A stretch of DNA of 30,050 nt, from assembly GCA_003427395.1 (NCBI GenBank), contig BFEA01000164.1:471252-501301 (forward strand), written 5' to 3'. Numbering within the stretch: the stretch's first letter is position 1; every line of letters begins with the position of its first letter. The DNA is from Chara braunii. Its lineage: Eukaryota; Streptophyta; Charophyceae; Charales; Characeae. Shown one piece after another: positions 29,866 to 30,050 of the stretch. Position numbers and translations under genes: made by a program. Under the pieces are notes generated by a model. It did not search any database. It worked only from the letters and a program-made list of their open reading frames with translations, and was not told the DNA's origin.

Positions 29866-30050
29866 CTCCCAAACCCTAAACAATTTTCCTTGAGCCGTTT
29901 GAAAATGATCCCTCGACGGTTTTCTTCTCTACACCTACCGGTAGCGCGCAAGGAATCCTCTCCTTCTCCTCATACGTACTTCCCATCGCCACAACACTGA
30001 GCTTCCTGCTACTGTTGCGAGCCCGTGCAGTACAATGACGACCACCACCC

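Overview
This is a piece of a large, repeat-filled nuclear genome. The only host gene recognised is a minus-strand gene for cytosolic ribosomal protein eS7 (RPS7). Exons 2 to 5 lie at 26700-26773, 24644-24767, 22744-22926 and 10978-11103, all with GT-AG junctions. They encode 168 residues ending at a natural stop. About 25 N-terminal residues are missing; their exon was not found here and probably lies beyond 30050. The residue choices (for example [25 protein letters not shown]) look closer to plant eS7 than to animal eS7. With an 11.6-kb intron packed with transposons, this suggests a streptophyte with a large genome. A charophyte such as Chara is my guess, but the species is not proven.

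Region 1-10977 is downstream (3') of eS7 and holds only decayed repeats. It contains a degenerate 3' end of 18S rDNA on the minus strand (152-325). A LINE remnant has the endonuclease SDH motif (about 1745-2097) and reverse transcriptase blocks (about 2565-2880). A second LINE piece has a zf-RVT-like motif (6540-6794) and is split by a 516-bp non-autonomous hAT element (6803-7318) with a perfect 8-bp target duplication. There are also microsatellites, a long pyrimidine tract, foldback sequences and a small repeat family around 9840-11275.

Region 11104-22743 is the last intron of eS7. It holds tandem duplications with 46-, 217- and 59-bp periods, among others, and the 3' end of a dead Ty3/gypsy chromovirus-type element (15541-16427, minus). 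It also holds a perfect-TIR hAT element of 1343 bp (20425-21767) inserted into one unit of a 161-168-bp tandem repeat, so neighbouring units preserve the empty site. A GGTTTGGTGGTC-type minisatellite follows.

Regions 22927-24643 and 24768-26699 are the smaller introns. They contain foldback/MITE-like repeats, a tRNA-derived SINE-like head and a perfect 136-bp tandem duplication. From 26774 to the end, presumably intron 1, a family with TTAA ends appears. One 904-bp element (27111-28014) and one 408-bp element (28011-28418) meet at a single shared TTAA, and lone termini of the same family lie at 3134 and 18971. The first element carries microsatellite blocks joined by a near-perfect hairpin.

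No bacterial-type operon, CRISPR array or intact transposase was seen. Most long open frames here are chance frames through low-complexity DNA.
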